Origin: Verrucomicrobiaceae bacterium UBA2429
GTDB taxonomy: Bacteria > Verrucomicrobiota > Verrucomicrobiia > Verrucomicrobiales > Verrucomicrobiaceae
NCBI GenBank assembly: GCA_002343505.1
Contig: DDQZ01000076.1
Coordinates: forward strand, 1-7,923
Direction: 5' to 3'
DNA length: 7,923 nt
The translations under genes were made by a program, and so were the position numbers. This document shows, piece by piece, positions 1 to 7,343 of the stretch. Each line of letters begins with the position of its first letter. The stretch's first letter is position 1. The notes under the pieces are model-generated. The model saw only the letters and a program-made list of their open reading frames with translations, was not told where the DNA came from and did not search any database.

Positions 1-1473
1 CGCCGCGATCTTCCCGCCTCCCTTGTTGTCTTCCTCGTTGCCGTGCCGCTTTCGCTCGGCATCGCCCTCGCCTCCGGCGCGCCCATCATCGCCGGGCTCA
101 TCGGCGCGGTGGCGGGCGGCATTGTCACCGGTCTGCTGGCGGGGTCGCCATTGCAGGTCTCAGGTCCGGCGGCCGGCCTGACCGTGGTGGTGGCCGGGCT
201 GGTGCATCAGTTTGGCTGGGAGACGATGTGCCTGATCACTGCCTGCGCGGGCGTGGTGCAGCTCATCCTGGGCTTTCTGAAAGTGGCGCGCGGCACGCTG
301 GTCATCGCTCCCGCCGTGGTCCACGGCATGCTCGCCGGCATCGGCATCTCCATCGCGCTGGCGCAGATTCATGTGGTCTTCGGCGGATCGCCGGCCAGCT
401 CGCCCATCGCGAACGTGCTGGCATTCCCGAGGCAACTGGCCGCCATGAGCGGTGAGGCCGCCATTCTCGGCTTCCTCACCATCGCCATTTTGATCGTGTG
501 GAAAAAGCTGCCCGTGCCCGCGCTGAAGGCCGTGCCCGCGCCCCTGGTCGCGGTCCTGGTGGCGACGGTGGTGTCCGTCATTTTCAAGATGGATGTGGCG
601 CGCGTGGACCTGCCGGAGAAATTCGAGCTCACGCAGTTGAAGCCCTCTTCGGACTGGGGCGCCTTCATCATCGCCGTGCTCACCGTGGCAATCATCGCCA
701 GCATCGAGTCCCTCCTTTGCGCGGTGGCCACCGACAAGCTGCACTCCGGCGAGCGCTCGAAACTGGACAAGGAGCTCTCCGCCCAGGGCGCGGGCAATCT
801 CGTCTCCGGCCTGCTCGGCGGCCTGCCGATCACGGGCGTCATCGTGCGCTCCTCGGCCAACATCATGGCGGGGGCGGCTTCGCGCTGGTCGGCCATCTTG
901 CATGGCGTGTGGATTCTGCTGTTCGCCCTGTTCCTGGGCGGCCTCATCGAGACCATCCCGCTCGCCGTGCTGGCCGGCCTGCTCGTGCATGTGGGCGTGA
1001 ACCTGGTGAACCTGCACCACATCCGCGACCTCGCGACGCACAACGAGCACTACATCTACTTCGCCACCGTGCTCGGCGTCACCTGTGTGAACCTGCTGGC
1101 CGGTGTCGGCATCGGCGTGGCGCTTTCCGTGTTCTTCGCCATCCGCCGCCTGTCCCTCACCGAGGTGAAGATGGAGCAGCGCGGTGACAAATGGCATGTC
1201 GTCATTGAGGGCACCATGACCTTTGCCTGCGTGCCCAAGGTGAACCTCGAACTTTCAAAAATCCCCGCCGGCGCGCCGGTGGACATTGACCTTGCGGTGG
1301 ACTTCATTGACCACGCCGCCTTCGAGGCCCTGCACGGCTGGCGTCAGAACCACGAGCGCACCGGCGGCCATGTGGACATTGATGAAACCCACGAGGAGTG
1401 GTACAAACCTGCGGTCGAAGGCAGGCCCCGGCGCTCCAAATCCCTGCGCAAGAGCACCAGGACCGCGACGTAA
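1..1473 (+). CDS. SulP-family anion/bicarbonate transporter, 5' end outside window
   Basis: This is an inner-membrane SulP (SLC26-type) permease. The frame is open from base 1 and reads RRDLPASLVVFLVAVPLSLG, a normal SulP first-helix region, so the GTG at 43 is an internal valine and the true start lies upstream; 490 codons are visible. Recognisable parts, in fragment numbering, are the SGPAAG motif of the substrate-site helix (54-59), the ESLLCAVATDKL segment (from Glu236) followed by the family-typical stretch ending in GGLPITGVIVRSSANI, and about ten further hydrophobic segments up to about residue 385. The C-terminal ~100 residues resemble a weak STAS domain (VDIDLAVDFIDHAAFEAL), with a basic tail. 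No carbonic anhydrase domain is fused. SulP proteins carry sulfate, bicarbonate or other anions. Bicarbonate is inferred here from the dabA gene 16 bp downstream. The Asp that helps bind Na+ in cyanobacterial BicA appears to be Glu236. Family assignment is firm; substrate is not. Confidence 0.95.
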   Translation, partial: RRDLPASLVVFLVAVPLSLGIALASGAPIIAGLIGAVAGGIVTGLLAGSPLQVSGPAAGLTVVVAGLVHQFGWETMCLITACAGVVQLILGFLKVARGTLVIAPAVVHGMLAGIGISIALAQIHVVFGGSPASSPIANVLAFPRQLAAMSGEAAILGFLTIAILIVWKKLPVPALKAVPAPLVAVLVATVVSVIFKMDVARVDLPEKFELTQLKPSSDWGAFIIAVLTVAIIASIESLLCAVATDKLHSGERSKLDKELSAQGAGNLVSGLLGGLPITGVIVRSSANIMAGAASRWSAILHGVWILLFALFLGGLIETIPLAVLAGLLVHVGVNLVNLHHIRDLATHNEHYIYFATVLGVTCVNLLAGVGIGVALSVFFAIRRLSLTEVKMEQRGDKWHVVIEGTMTFACVPKVNLELSKIPAGAPVDIDLAVDFIDHAAFEALHGWRQNHERTGGHVDIDETHEEWYKPAVEGRPRRSKSLRKSTRTAT

Positions 1474-1489
1474 ATCCTGAAACCGAATC

Positions 1490-4400
1490 ATGGCCGGCCC
1501 GCACATCTCCCCACTAACCACCGCCGGCCCGCCCCTTTCCGAATCAGACACGCGGCTGAGAGAGACCGTGCTGCACGCCGCGCATCTGCTGCCGGCGCAG
1601 GGACCCATCGGCGTCTTCATTCACCACAACACGCTTCACGCCTTCGAGCACCTGCCTTTCGACGATGCGGTGCGGGAGGGATCGCGCGTGTTCGGCTGCG
1701 AGCCCTACCTCTCCGAGGACCGCTACCGCGACGAGCTGGCGCGCGGGCGCATTCTTTTCGCCGAGCTGGGCACCGTGCTGAGGCGTGACCTGGGCGAGAA
1801 GGCCGAGGAGCCGCTGCACGGCTTGTCCTCGCGCCTGGAAATCCGCCTCGCCATGCTGGAGCACCCGCTGCGCAGCGGCGGGGGGCATGAGCTGGACTGG
1901 TTCATGGCGGAGACCGACGCCCTGCTCAAGGCCCGGCGGGATGTCTCCGAGGTGCAGCGCCGCAAGCTCATCACCGAGACGCGCCACTGGGTCATGCGCC
2001 GCCTGCGCGGCTCGCTGCCGGATGTCGAGCGGCCCGCCTGGCTGGACAGTCTCTTCACCCGTTTCAAAGAGACCCGCATCGAGGAGTGGAGTGATGATCA
2101 ATGGGAGGCATTCACCATGTCCGCGCTCTGGGAAGTCTGCGGCGAGGGCGTGCGGCTGGCGGGCGAGCGCGCGCCAGCCGCCGCGCCGATGATCCGGCAC
2201 CGCGACTTCATCCACGCGCTCGGAGGCGCGGACACGGACCTCATGGTCAATGACGTGCTCATCCGCTTCTGCGCCGCGTTTCTGGATCAGGGCATCGCCC
2301 ACCTGCCACTGCCCGGACGCGACGAGGGCTTTTACCGCGCGTTTTGCATGCTGCACGCGCGGGGAGGCGCGGCCTCGGCCTGGTGGCTGGGCGGTCTGCG
2401 CGCCGAAGTGGAGCGGCTGCAAAAGGAGAACATCAGCGCCCTGGCCAGCATCCGCGAGTCGCTCGACGACCTCGGCGTGAAGCCGGATGAAACGGAGAAA
2501 TTCCTCTCCGCCACCCTGCTGGCCCTGCGCGGCTGGGGCGGCATGATCTGGCATGTGGAGCAGCGCGCCGACCGCGTCCATCACGCCGTGCCCGACGGCA
2601 GCCTCATTGATTTCGTGGCGGCGCGCCTGCTGCTGGAAAGGCTGGCCCTGCGCGCCGCCGCGCGGTCATCGCTGGGGCATGAGGGCGCGCTTTCATCACT
2701 GAGAGAAGAGCTGGCGCTCCGGCTGCCCTCCACACGCCCGGCCTGCGACAAGCAGCGCGCGTTTTTGATCTTCCAGCTCGCCCAGGTGCTGGGCTGGACG
2801 CCGGAGGCACTGTTCCATCTGGAGCCGAAGGCCTGGGCTGTCTTGTTCGACGAGGTCGAGGGATTCGACGAGCTGGCGCGGCGGCGTGTTTTTCACCTCG
2901 CATACGAGCACCGCTTTCGTGTGCAGACGCTCGACGCGCTCGCCTCGAACACCGGCCGCGCCGCGCGCCTGCCGGAGCGGCCGTCATTCCAGGCCGTGTT
3001 CTGCATTGACGAGCGGGAGGAGTCCATCCGCAGGCATGTCGAGGAGTTGGCGCCCACGGCGGAGACCTTTGGCGCGGCGGGCTTCTTCGGCGTGGTCATG
3101 TATTACCGGGGCGCGGCGGCCGCGGATTTCGTGCCGCTTTGTCCGGTCGTGGTCAGGCCGCAGCACTGGGTTTCTGAAAAAGTGGACCGCCGTTTGTCGG
3201 ACGAGGCGCGGCGGCGCAGCAGCACGCGGCGGCGCATCGGCATGGCCCTGCAGAGTTTCCACGGCGGCAGCCGACGCATCGTCAGCGGCGCGTTTTTTTC
3301 CGCCGCGCTCGGCCTGCTGGCCACGGTGCCGCTCGTGGCGCGGGTGGTGTTTCCACGGCTGACCGCGCGCTTCCGCGGGTTCTTCGGCAGCTTCATCGCG
3401 CCGCCGCCGGTGACGCGGCTCGTGCTGGAGCGCGGCACGCCGCAGCCCGGTCCCGGCGAGGAAAGCCACGGCTTCCTGCCGGAGGAGATGTTCAACATCA
3501 CCGAGCGCCTGTTGCGGGACGTGGGTCTGACCCGGAGTTTCGCGCGCGTCATCCTCTTCTTCGGCCACGGCTCCACCAGCATGAACAATCCGCACGAGTC
3601 CGCGCATGACTGCGGCGCCTGCGGCGGCGGGCGCGGCGGGCCGAACGCGCGCGCCATCGCCGAGATGCTGAACGACCCGCGCGTGCGCGCCGCTTTGAAA
3701 GAGCGCGGCATCAGCGTGCCGGAGGACACCGTCTTCGTCGGCGGCATGCACAACACGGCGAATGACAACCTCACCTTTTACGATGTGGACCGCGTGCCCG
3801 TGACTCATCAATTCGAATTCGAGGTGGCCTGCAAAGCCGCGCAGGAGGCCGCCGTGCGCAACGCCCACGAGCGCGCGCGCCGGTTTGGCTCCGCCTCACT
3901 CGGCCTCAGCCCGGCGGCGGCAAAGCGCCACATGGAGGGCCGCGCGGAGGACCTCTCCCAGGTGCGGCCCGAATGGGGGCACGCCACCAACTCCATCTGC
4001 ATCGTCGGGCGGCGGGCCAAAACGCGCGGGCTTTTCCTCGACCGGCGCGCCTTCCTCGTCTCGTATGATCCCATGCAGGACGACGGGGAGAAAGCCATCC
4101 TGACCCGCATCCTCGGCGCGGTGGTGCCGGTGTGCTCGGGCATCAACCTCGAATATTACTTCTCCTATGTGGACTCGCCGGGCTGGGGCAGCGGCTCCAA
4201 GCTGCCGCACAACATCACCGGCCTGCTCGGCGTCATGGACGGCGCCATGAGCGACCTGCGCACCGGCCTTCCCTGGCAGATGGTGGAGATTCACGAGCCG
4301 GTGCGGCTGCTCTTTGTCATCGAGACCACACCGGAGGCCATGCGGCGCATCCTGGAGAAAAACCCCGTCATCCAGACCATGGTCGGCAACCGCTGGGTGC

Positions 4401-4582
4401 AGCTCGCCGTCATGCATCCCGAGACCGGGGAGATCCGCGTCCATCATGACGGCGAATTCGAGCCGCATGTCTGCCAGTCCGGCCCGCTGCCCGTGGCCGC
4501 CTCGTCCCGGGAATGGTACGCCGGCTGGCGCGACCACCTGGAGTTTGCCGAAATCCTGCCGCCCGCCGCCGGCCACAACTGA
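1490..4582 (+). CDS. dabA: DabA (DUF2309/UPF0753), carbonic-anhydrase-like subunit of the inorganic-carbon pump
   Basis: DabA is a cytoplasmic, membrane-associated zinc protein with a beta-carbonic-anhydrase-like site. With a PF00361 membrane partner it concentrates inorganic carbon (DAB/DAC; MpsB in Staphylococcus). The N-terminus has the family pattern: LLPAQGPIGVFIHHNTLHAF at about 33-52, then the YRDELARGRI stretch. The zinc/catalytic set is readable: Cys505 and Asp507 in FCIDERE, His693 in FFGHGS, and Cys708 in HESAHDCGACGG. The Cys-x-Asp spacing and the 15-residue His-to-Cys spacing equal those of the characterised Halothiobacillus DabA (C351, D353, H524, C539). An SGINLEYYFSYVD segment near 883-895 and the tail are also family-like. 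At 1030 residues it is longer than the ~800-residue proteobacterial forms. The ATG at 1490 is supported by an in-frame TGA at 1478-1480; no Shine-Dalgarno is seen. The spacing (16 bp after SulP, 9 bp before the next gene) indicates one operon. Identification is near certain; activity is inferred. Confidence 0.96.
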   Translation: MAGPHISPLTTAGPPLSESDTRLRETVLHAAHLLPAQGPIGVFIHHNTLHAFEHLPFDDAVREGSRVFGCEPYLSEDRYRDELARGRILFAELGTVLRRDLGEKAEEPLHGLSSRLEIRLAMLEHPLRSGGGHELDWFMAETDALLKARRDVSEVQRRKLITETRHWVMRRLRGSLPDVERPAWLDSLFTRFKETRIEEWSDDQWEAFTMSALWEVCGEGVRLAGERAPAAAPMIRHRDFIHALGGADTDLMVNDVLIRFCAAFLDQGIAHLPLPGRDEGFYRAFCMLHARGGAASAWWLGGLRAEVERLQKENISALASIRESLDDLGVKPDETEKFLSATLLALRGWGGMIWHVEQRADRVHHAVPDGSLIDFVAARLLLERLALRAAARSSLGHEGALSSLREELALRLPSTRPACDKQRAFLIFQLAQVLGWTPEALFHLEPKAWAVLFDEVEGFDELARRRVFHLAYEHRFRVQTLDALASNTGRAARLPERPSFQAVFCIDEREESIRRHVEELAPTAETFGAAGFFGVVMYYRGAAAADFVPLCPVVVRPQHWVSEKVDRRLSDEARRRSSTRRRIGMALQSFHGGSRRIVSGAFFSAALGLLATVPLVARVVFPRLTARFRGFFGSFIAPPPVTRLVLERGTPQPGPGEESHGFLPEEMFNITERLLRDVGLTRSFARVILFFGHGSTSMNNPHESAHDCGACGGGRGGPNARAIAEMLNDPRVRAALKERGISVPEDTVFVGGMHNTANDNLTFYDVDRVPVTHQFEFEVACKAAQEAAVRNAHERARRFGSASLGLSPAAAKRHMEGRAEDLSQVRPEWGHATNSICIVGRRAKTRGLFLDRRAFLVSYDPMQDDGEKAILTRILGAVVPVCSGINLEYYFSYVDSPGWGSGSKLPHNITGLLGVMDGAMSDLRTGLPWQMVEIHEPVRLLFVIETTPEAMRRILEKNPVIQTMVGNRWVQLAVMHPETGEIRVHHDGEFEPHVCQSGPLPVAASSREWYAGWRDHLEFAEILPPAAGHN

Positions 4583-4591
4583 ACCCGCGCC

Positions 4592-5968
4592 ATGCCCGCC
4601 ACCGACAGCCTGCTCACCACGCTCGGACTCCTGGTCGTCGCCGCGCCCGCGCTGCTGCTGGCCGTGTTTTTCACCGCCTTCCTGCTCAACCACCGCATGC
4701 AGGAGGAGACCATCGGGAGGCTGATCCAGGGAACGATCTCGGTCAGCCTGCTGGCCGCGCTGGGGGCCGCTGGTGTCATGCTGGCGCGCGGGGTGCCGCA
4801 GTTTGTCATCGAGCTGGGGGACTGGGTCATCACGCCGGATTACCACCTGAAATTCCAGTTCATCCTGGACCTGCTCTCGCTGTCCTACTCCATCCTCACG
4901 CTCGTGCTGTGCGCCACCATCGGCGCATTCTCCACGCGCTACCTGCACCGCGAGCGCGGCTACAACCGCTTCTTCGTGATCTTCGCCGTCTTCCTCATGG
5001 GCATGGTCACCGCCGCGCTTTCGGACACGGTGGAGACGCTCTTCGCGGGGTGGGAAATGGTCGGCCTCTCCTCCGTGCTGCTCATCGCCTTTTTCCAGGA
5101 ACGCCCCGCGCCGCCGCGCAACGGCCTGCGCGTTTGGATTGTCTATCGCGTGTGCGACGCCGCGCTCATGCTCGCCGCCATCATGATGCACGAGATCAAC
5201 GGCGCGGGCGACTTCGACCACATCACCGGCAGGCATGCGTGGCCGGAGCACGACCCTCTGCTCATCGGGCCTCACTTCGCCCTGCTCGGCGTGCTCTTCA
5301 TCATCGCCGCCGCGGGCAAGTCCGCGCTGGTCCCCTTCTCCGGCTGGCTGCCGCGCGCGATGGAGGGGCCCACACCCTCCAGCGCGGTGTTTTACGGCGC
5401 GCTCTCCGTGCATCTCGGCGTCTTCCTCCTGCTGCGCATCAGCCCGGTGCTCGACAGCGCCCCGTGGCTGTCCGTGCTCGTCGTGCTGCTCGGCCTGGCC
5501 ACCGCCGCCTTCGCCTACCTGGCCGGGCGCGTGCAGACCGACATCAAATCCGCGCTGGCCTTCGCCTCGCTCACGCAGGTGGGCATCATCATCGCGGAAA
5601 TCGGCCTCGGTTTCCGCTACCTGGCGCTCGTCCACCTGCTCGGCCACGCCTGCCTGCGCACGCTGCAATTCATCCGCGCTCCCAGCCTGCTGCACGACCA
5701 CCATCAACTCGAGGACGCCATCGGCACCCGCCCGCGCGAGGAGCGCGCGCAGTGGGAGCAGCGGCTGCCCGCCGCCTTCCAGCGCGCGCTTTACCGCTTC
5801 TCGCTCGAGCGCGGCTACCTCGACACCATTCTCGACCGCTTCATCGCGCGGCCCTTCGTCGCCCTGTTCTCCTGGTTCGACGGCCTGGAAACCCGCTGGG
5901 CCGCCATGCTCGAGGGCGGGCGTGAAAACAAACCGGAGGCGGCGCGGACCGTGAACGACCGCCCATGA
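4592..5968 (+). CDS. DabB/NuoL-like proton-conducting membrane subunit, short form
   Basis: This is a polytopic inner-membrane protein of the PF00361 family (NuoL, MrpA, DabB), probably the ion-conducting partner of DabA. About eleven hydrophobic segments run from residue 5 to 365. N-half channel residues are intact: Glu155 in GWEMVG (TM5) and Lys243 in AAGKSALVPFSGWLP (TM7), followed by AMEGPTPSSAV. In the next half the HxxxH pair is present (His348, His352), but the NuoL lysine four residues on is Arg356. In the TM8 motif the NuoL histidine is Tyr and a new His occurs nearby (FYGALSVHLG). After the HDHHQLEDAIG junction (from 368), NuoL would continue with several more helices including the charged TM12. 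Here the chain goes directly to a NuoL-like C-terminal stretch (GYLDTILDRFIARPFVAL) and ends at 458 residues. It starts 9 bp after dabA, and its TGA overlaps the next ATG, so it is an intact gene and not a fragment. The absence of other nuo genes argues against complex I. Confidence 0.93.
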   Translation: MPATDSLLTTLGLLVVAAPALLLAVFFTAFLLNHRMQEETIGRLIQGTISVSLLAALGAAGVMLARGVPQFVIELGDWVITPDYHLKFQFILDLLSLSYSILTLVLCATIGAFSTRYLHRERGYNRFFVIFAVFLMGMVTAALSDTVETLFAGWEMVGLSSVLLIAFFQERPAPPRNGLRVWIVYRVCDAALMLAAIMMHEINGAGDFDHITGRHAWPEHDPLLIGPHFALLGVLFIIAAAGKSALVPFSGWLPRAMEGPTPSSAVFYGALSVHLGVFLLLRISPVLDSAPWLSVLVVLLGLATAAFAYLAGRVQTDIKSALAFASLTQVGIIIAEIGLGFRYLALVHLLGHACLRTLQFIRAPSLLHDHHQLEDAIGTRPREERAQWEQRLPAAFQRALYRFSLERGYLDTILDRFIARPFVALFSWFDGLETRWAAMLEGGRENKPEAARTVNDRP

Positions 5969-7326
5969 CTGCCGGCTCTTTCCCCTGGCTGGAACTCACG
6001 CTGCTGGCGCCGCTGCTTGGCGCCGGCGTCACCGCCTTCATCAAAACGCCCGCGGCGGCGGCGCGCTGGGCCTTCGGCTTCATCCTCGCGGTGTCTGCCG
6101 GCGCGCTCGGCACGGCGGTGGAGTTTCTCACCGCGGACGCGGCGGCGGTTTCAAGTCACGGCACTTTCAAGGCCGATGAAATCGCCGCGCCCATGCTGCC
6201 GGTGCTCGCGGTGCTGCATTTGCTGACCCTGCTGGGCACGTCGAAGTCGCGCATGACGCCCTCGTTTTGCGCGCGGCTGCTGCTCTCCGCCTTTGCCACC
6301 ATGGCCGCCGTCACCAGCCAGAGCGGCTCGGTGCTCATCGCCCTCATGATTGCGGCCGCCCTGCTTCCGGTGTGGGATTTGAAAAGCCGGGGCAGGCGCG
6401 CGCGCGGCTTTCTTTTTTATGTCGTGCCCTTCATCGGCCTGCTGCTCATCGGCTGGACATTTTCAGAAGGCGCGCGCCCGGTCTGGGCCGTCGGCCTGCT
6501 GCTTCTGGCGCTGAAGCTGTGCGGCGGCATCGTGCCCCTGCACGGCTGGCTGCCCACCTTGTTTCAAAGAGCGTCCTTTGGCGCCGCCATGCTCTTCGTG
6601 CTGCCGCTCATCGAGGTGGTGGCCTCCCTGCGGCTGCTGCTCCCGCACGCGCCGGAGTGGATGCTCGACGCGGTCAGCATCGCCTGCCTCGTCACCGCCG
6701 TGTACGCCGCCGGAATGGCCGTGGTGCAGAATGACGCGCGCCGTTTTTATGCCTTCCTGGCGCTGAGCCAGACCTCCATGGTCATGTTCGCCGTCATGCT
6801 GCACACGCCCACCAGCATCACCGCCGCGCTCTGCCTGTGGATCTCCATCATCCTCGCCCTGGCCGGCCTCGGCTACTCCATCCGCGCGCTGGAGTCGCGC
6901 TTCGGCTCGCTGTCCCTGCGCGAGCACCACGGTTACTACGAGCAGGCGCCGGGGCTCGCCGTCATCTTCCTCGTCGCCGGGCTGGCCAGTGTCGGCTTCC
7001 CCGGCACCATCGGTTTTGTGCCCATGGAGTTGCTCATCAGCGGCAGCGCGCAGCACGGGCTGGGCTTCAGCGTCACGCTCGCCGTGGCCGCCATGCTCAA
7101 CGGCATCGCCATCCTGCGCGCCTACTTTTCCATCTTCACCGGCAGGCGTCCCACCACCTCCGTCTCGCTCCGGGAGACGCGGACCGAGCGCGGCGGCATC
7201 ATCCTCATCGCCCTGGCCGTTTTCTTCGGCGGCTGGTTCAGCCCGAGGGTCGTCGAGTCCCGGCACCGCGTCGCGGACCGGCTGCTGGAGGCCAGGGGCG
7301 CAGTGCCCGGCAAAGCGGGGCATTGA
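5965..7326 (+). CDS. Second antiporter-like (NuoM/NuoN-like) membrane subunit of the dab operon
   Basis: This is a polytopic membrane protein of 453 residues with about 13-14 hydrophobic segments. It belongs to the proton-conducting subunit superfamily: IVPLHGWLP at 189-197 and SVGFPGTIGFVPMELL at 342-357 match the NuoM TM7 and TM12 regions. The fit elsewhere is loose. The TM5 Glu (FxWEMM in NuoM) aligns with Ala130 in a neutral helix. Lys184 sits two residues further from the PLHGWLP motif than the canonical lysine. The TM8 lysine position is neutral, with Glu217 two residues on. The helix that usually carries a His (about 285-304) has Trp292 instead. Glu355 in the TM12-like segment remains. 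Its ATG overlaps the upstream stop as ATGA, suggesting translational coupling and a fixed ratio with the 4592-5968 product. A role as second half of the DabA membrane partner is inferred. A purely structural, non-pumping subunit is the alternative. Confidence 0.9.
   Translation: MTAGSFPWLELTLLAPLLGAGVTAFIKTPAAAARWAFGFILAVSAGALGTAVEFLTADAAAVSSHGTFKADEIAAPMLPVLAVLHLLTLLGTSKSRMTPSFCARLLLSAFATMAAVTSQSGSVLIALMIAAALLPVWDLKSRGRRARGFLFYVVPFIGLLLIGWTFSEGARPVWAVGLLLLALKLCGGIVPLHGWLPTLFQRASFGAAMLFVLPLIEVVASLRLLLPHAPEWMLDAVSIACLVTAVYAAGMAVVQNDARRFYAFLALSQTSMVMFAVMLHTPTSITAALCLWISIILALAGLGYSIRALESRFGSLSLREHHGYYEQAPGLAVIFLVAGLASVGFPGTIGFVPMELLISGSAQHGLGFSVTLAVAAMLNGIAILRAYFSIFTGRRPTTSVSLRETRTERGGIILIALAVFFGGWFSPRVVESRHRVADRLLEARGAVPGKAGH
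7301..7325. terminator. Possible hairpin at the end of the dab operon
   Basis: CAGTGCCC (7301-7308) can pair with GGGCATTG (7318-7325), giving an 8-bp stem with one G-T pair, around a 9-base loop that could add two more pairs. The right arm overlaps the TGA stop of the last operon gene (7324-7326). It lies where two convergent transcripts meet, which suits a bidirectional end signal. No T-run follows on either strand, so it is not a classical intrinsic terminator. Confidence 0.22.
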
Positions 7327-7343
7327 GCCAGCCGCCGCATGCC

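Noticed and set aside
43..45. GTG at 43 as the start of the SulP gene
   Set aside because: The upstream in-frame codons to base 1 encode the conserved SulP first-helix lead (DLPASLVVFL), so the gene starts before the window.
160..1197. Long minus-strand open frame (345 codons) opposite the SulP gene
   Set aside because: It has the same low-complexity His/Asp/Gly/Gln composition and lies entirely within a clear SulP coding region.
1180..1473. Carbonic anhydrase domain fused to SulP
   Set aside because: The tail is only about 100 residues, resembles a weak STAS domain, and has no zinc-ligand motif.
3896..5707. Very long minus-strand open frame (603 codons) opposite dabA and the NuoL-like gene
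   Set aside because: Its translation is dominated by His, Asp, Gly, Gln and Glu with no domain pattern, as expected for the complement of G+C-rich coding DNA. The plus-strand genes there are unmistakable.
4513..5925. Plus-strand 470-codon frame overlapping the NuoL-like gene in another register
   Set aside because: It is Arg/Ala/His/Pro-rich with no hydrophobic segments or motifs. The overlapping frame has conserved membrane motifs and coupled start/stop sites.
4592..7326. Part of a complex I (nuo) or Mrp antiporter operon
   Set aside because: No other nuo or mrp genes are present, both proteins are atypical for NuoL/NuoM, and they directly follow dabA with tight spacing.
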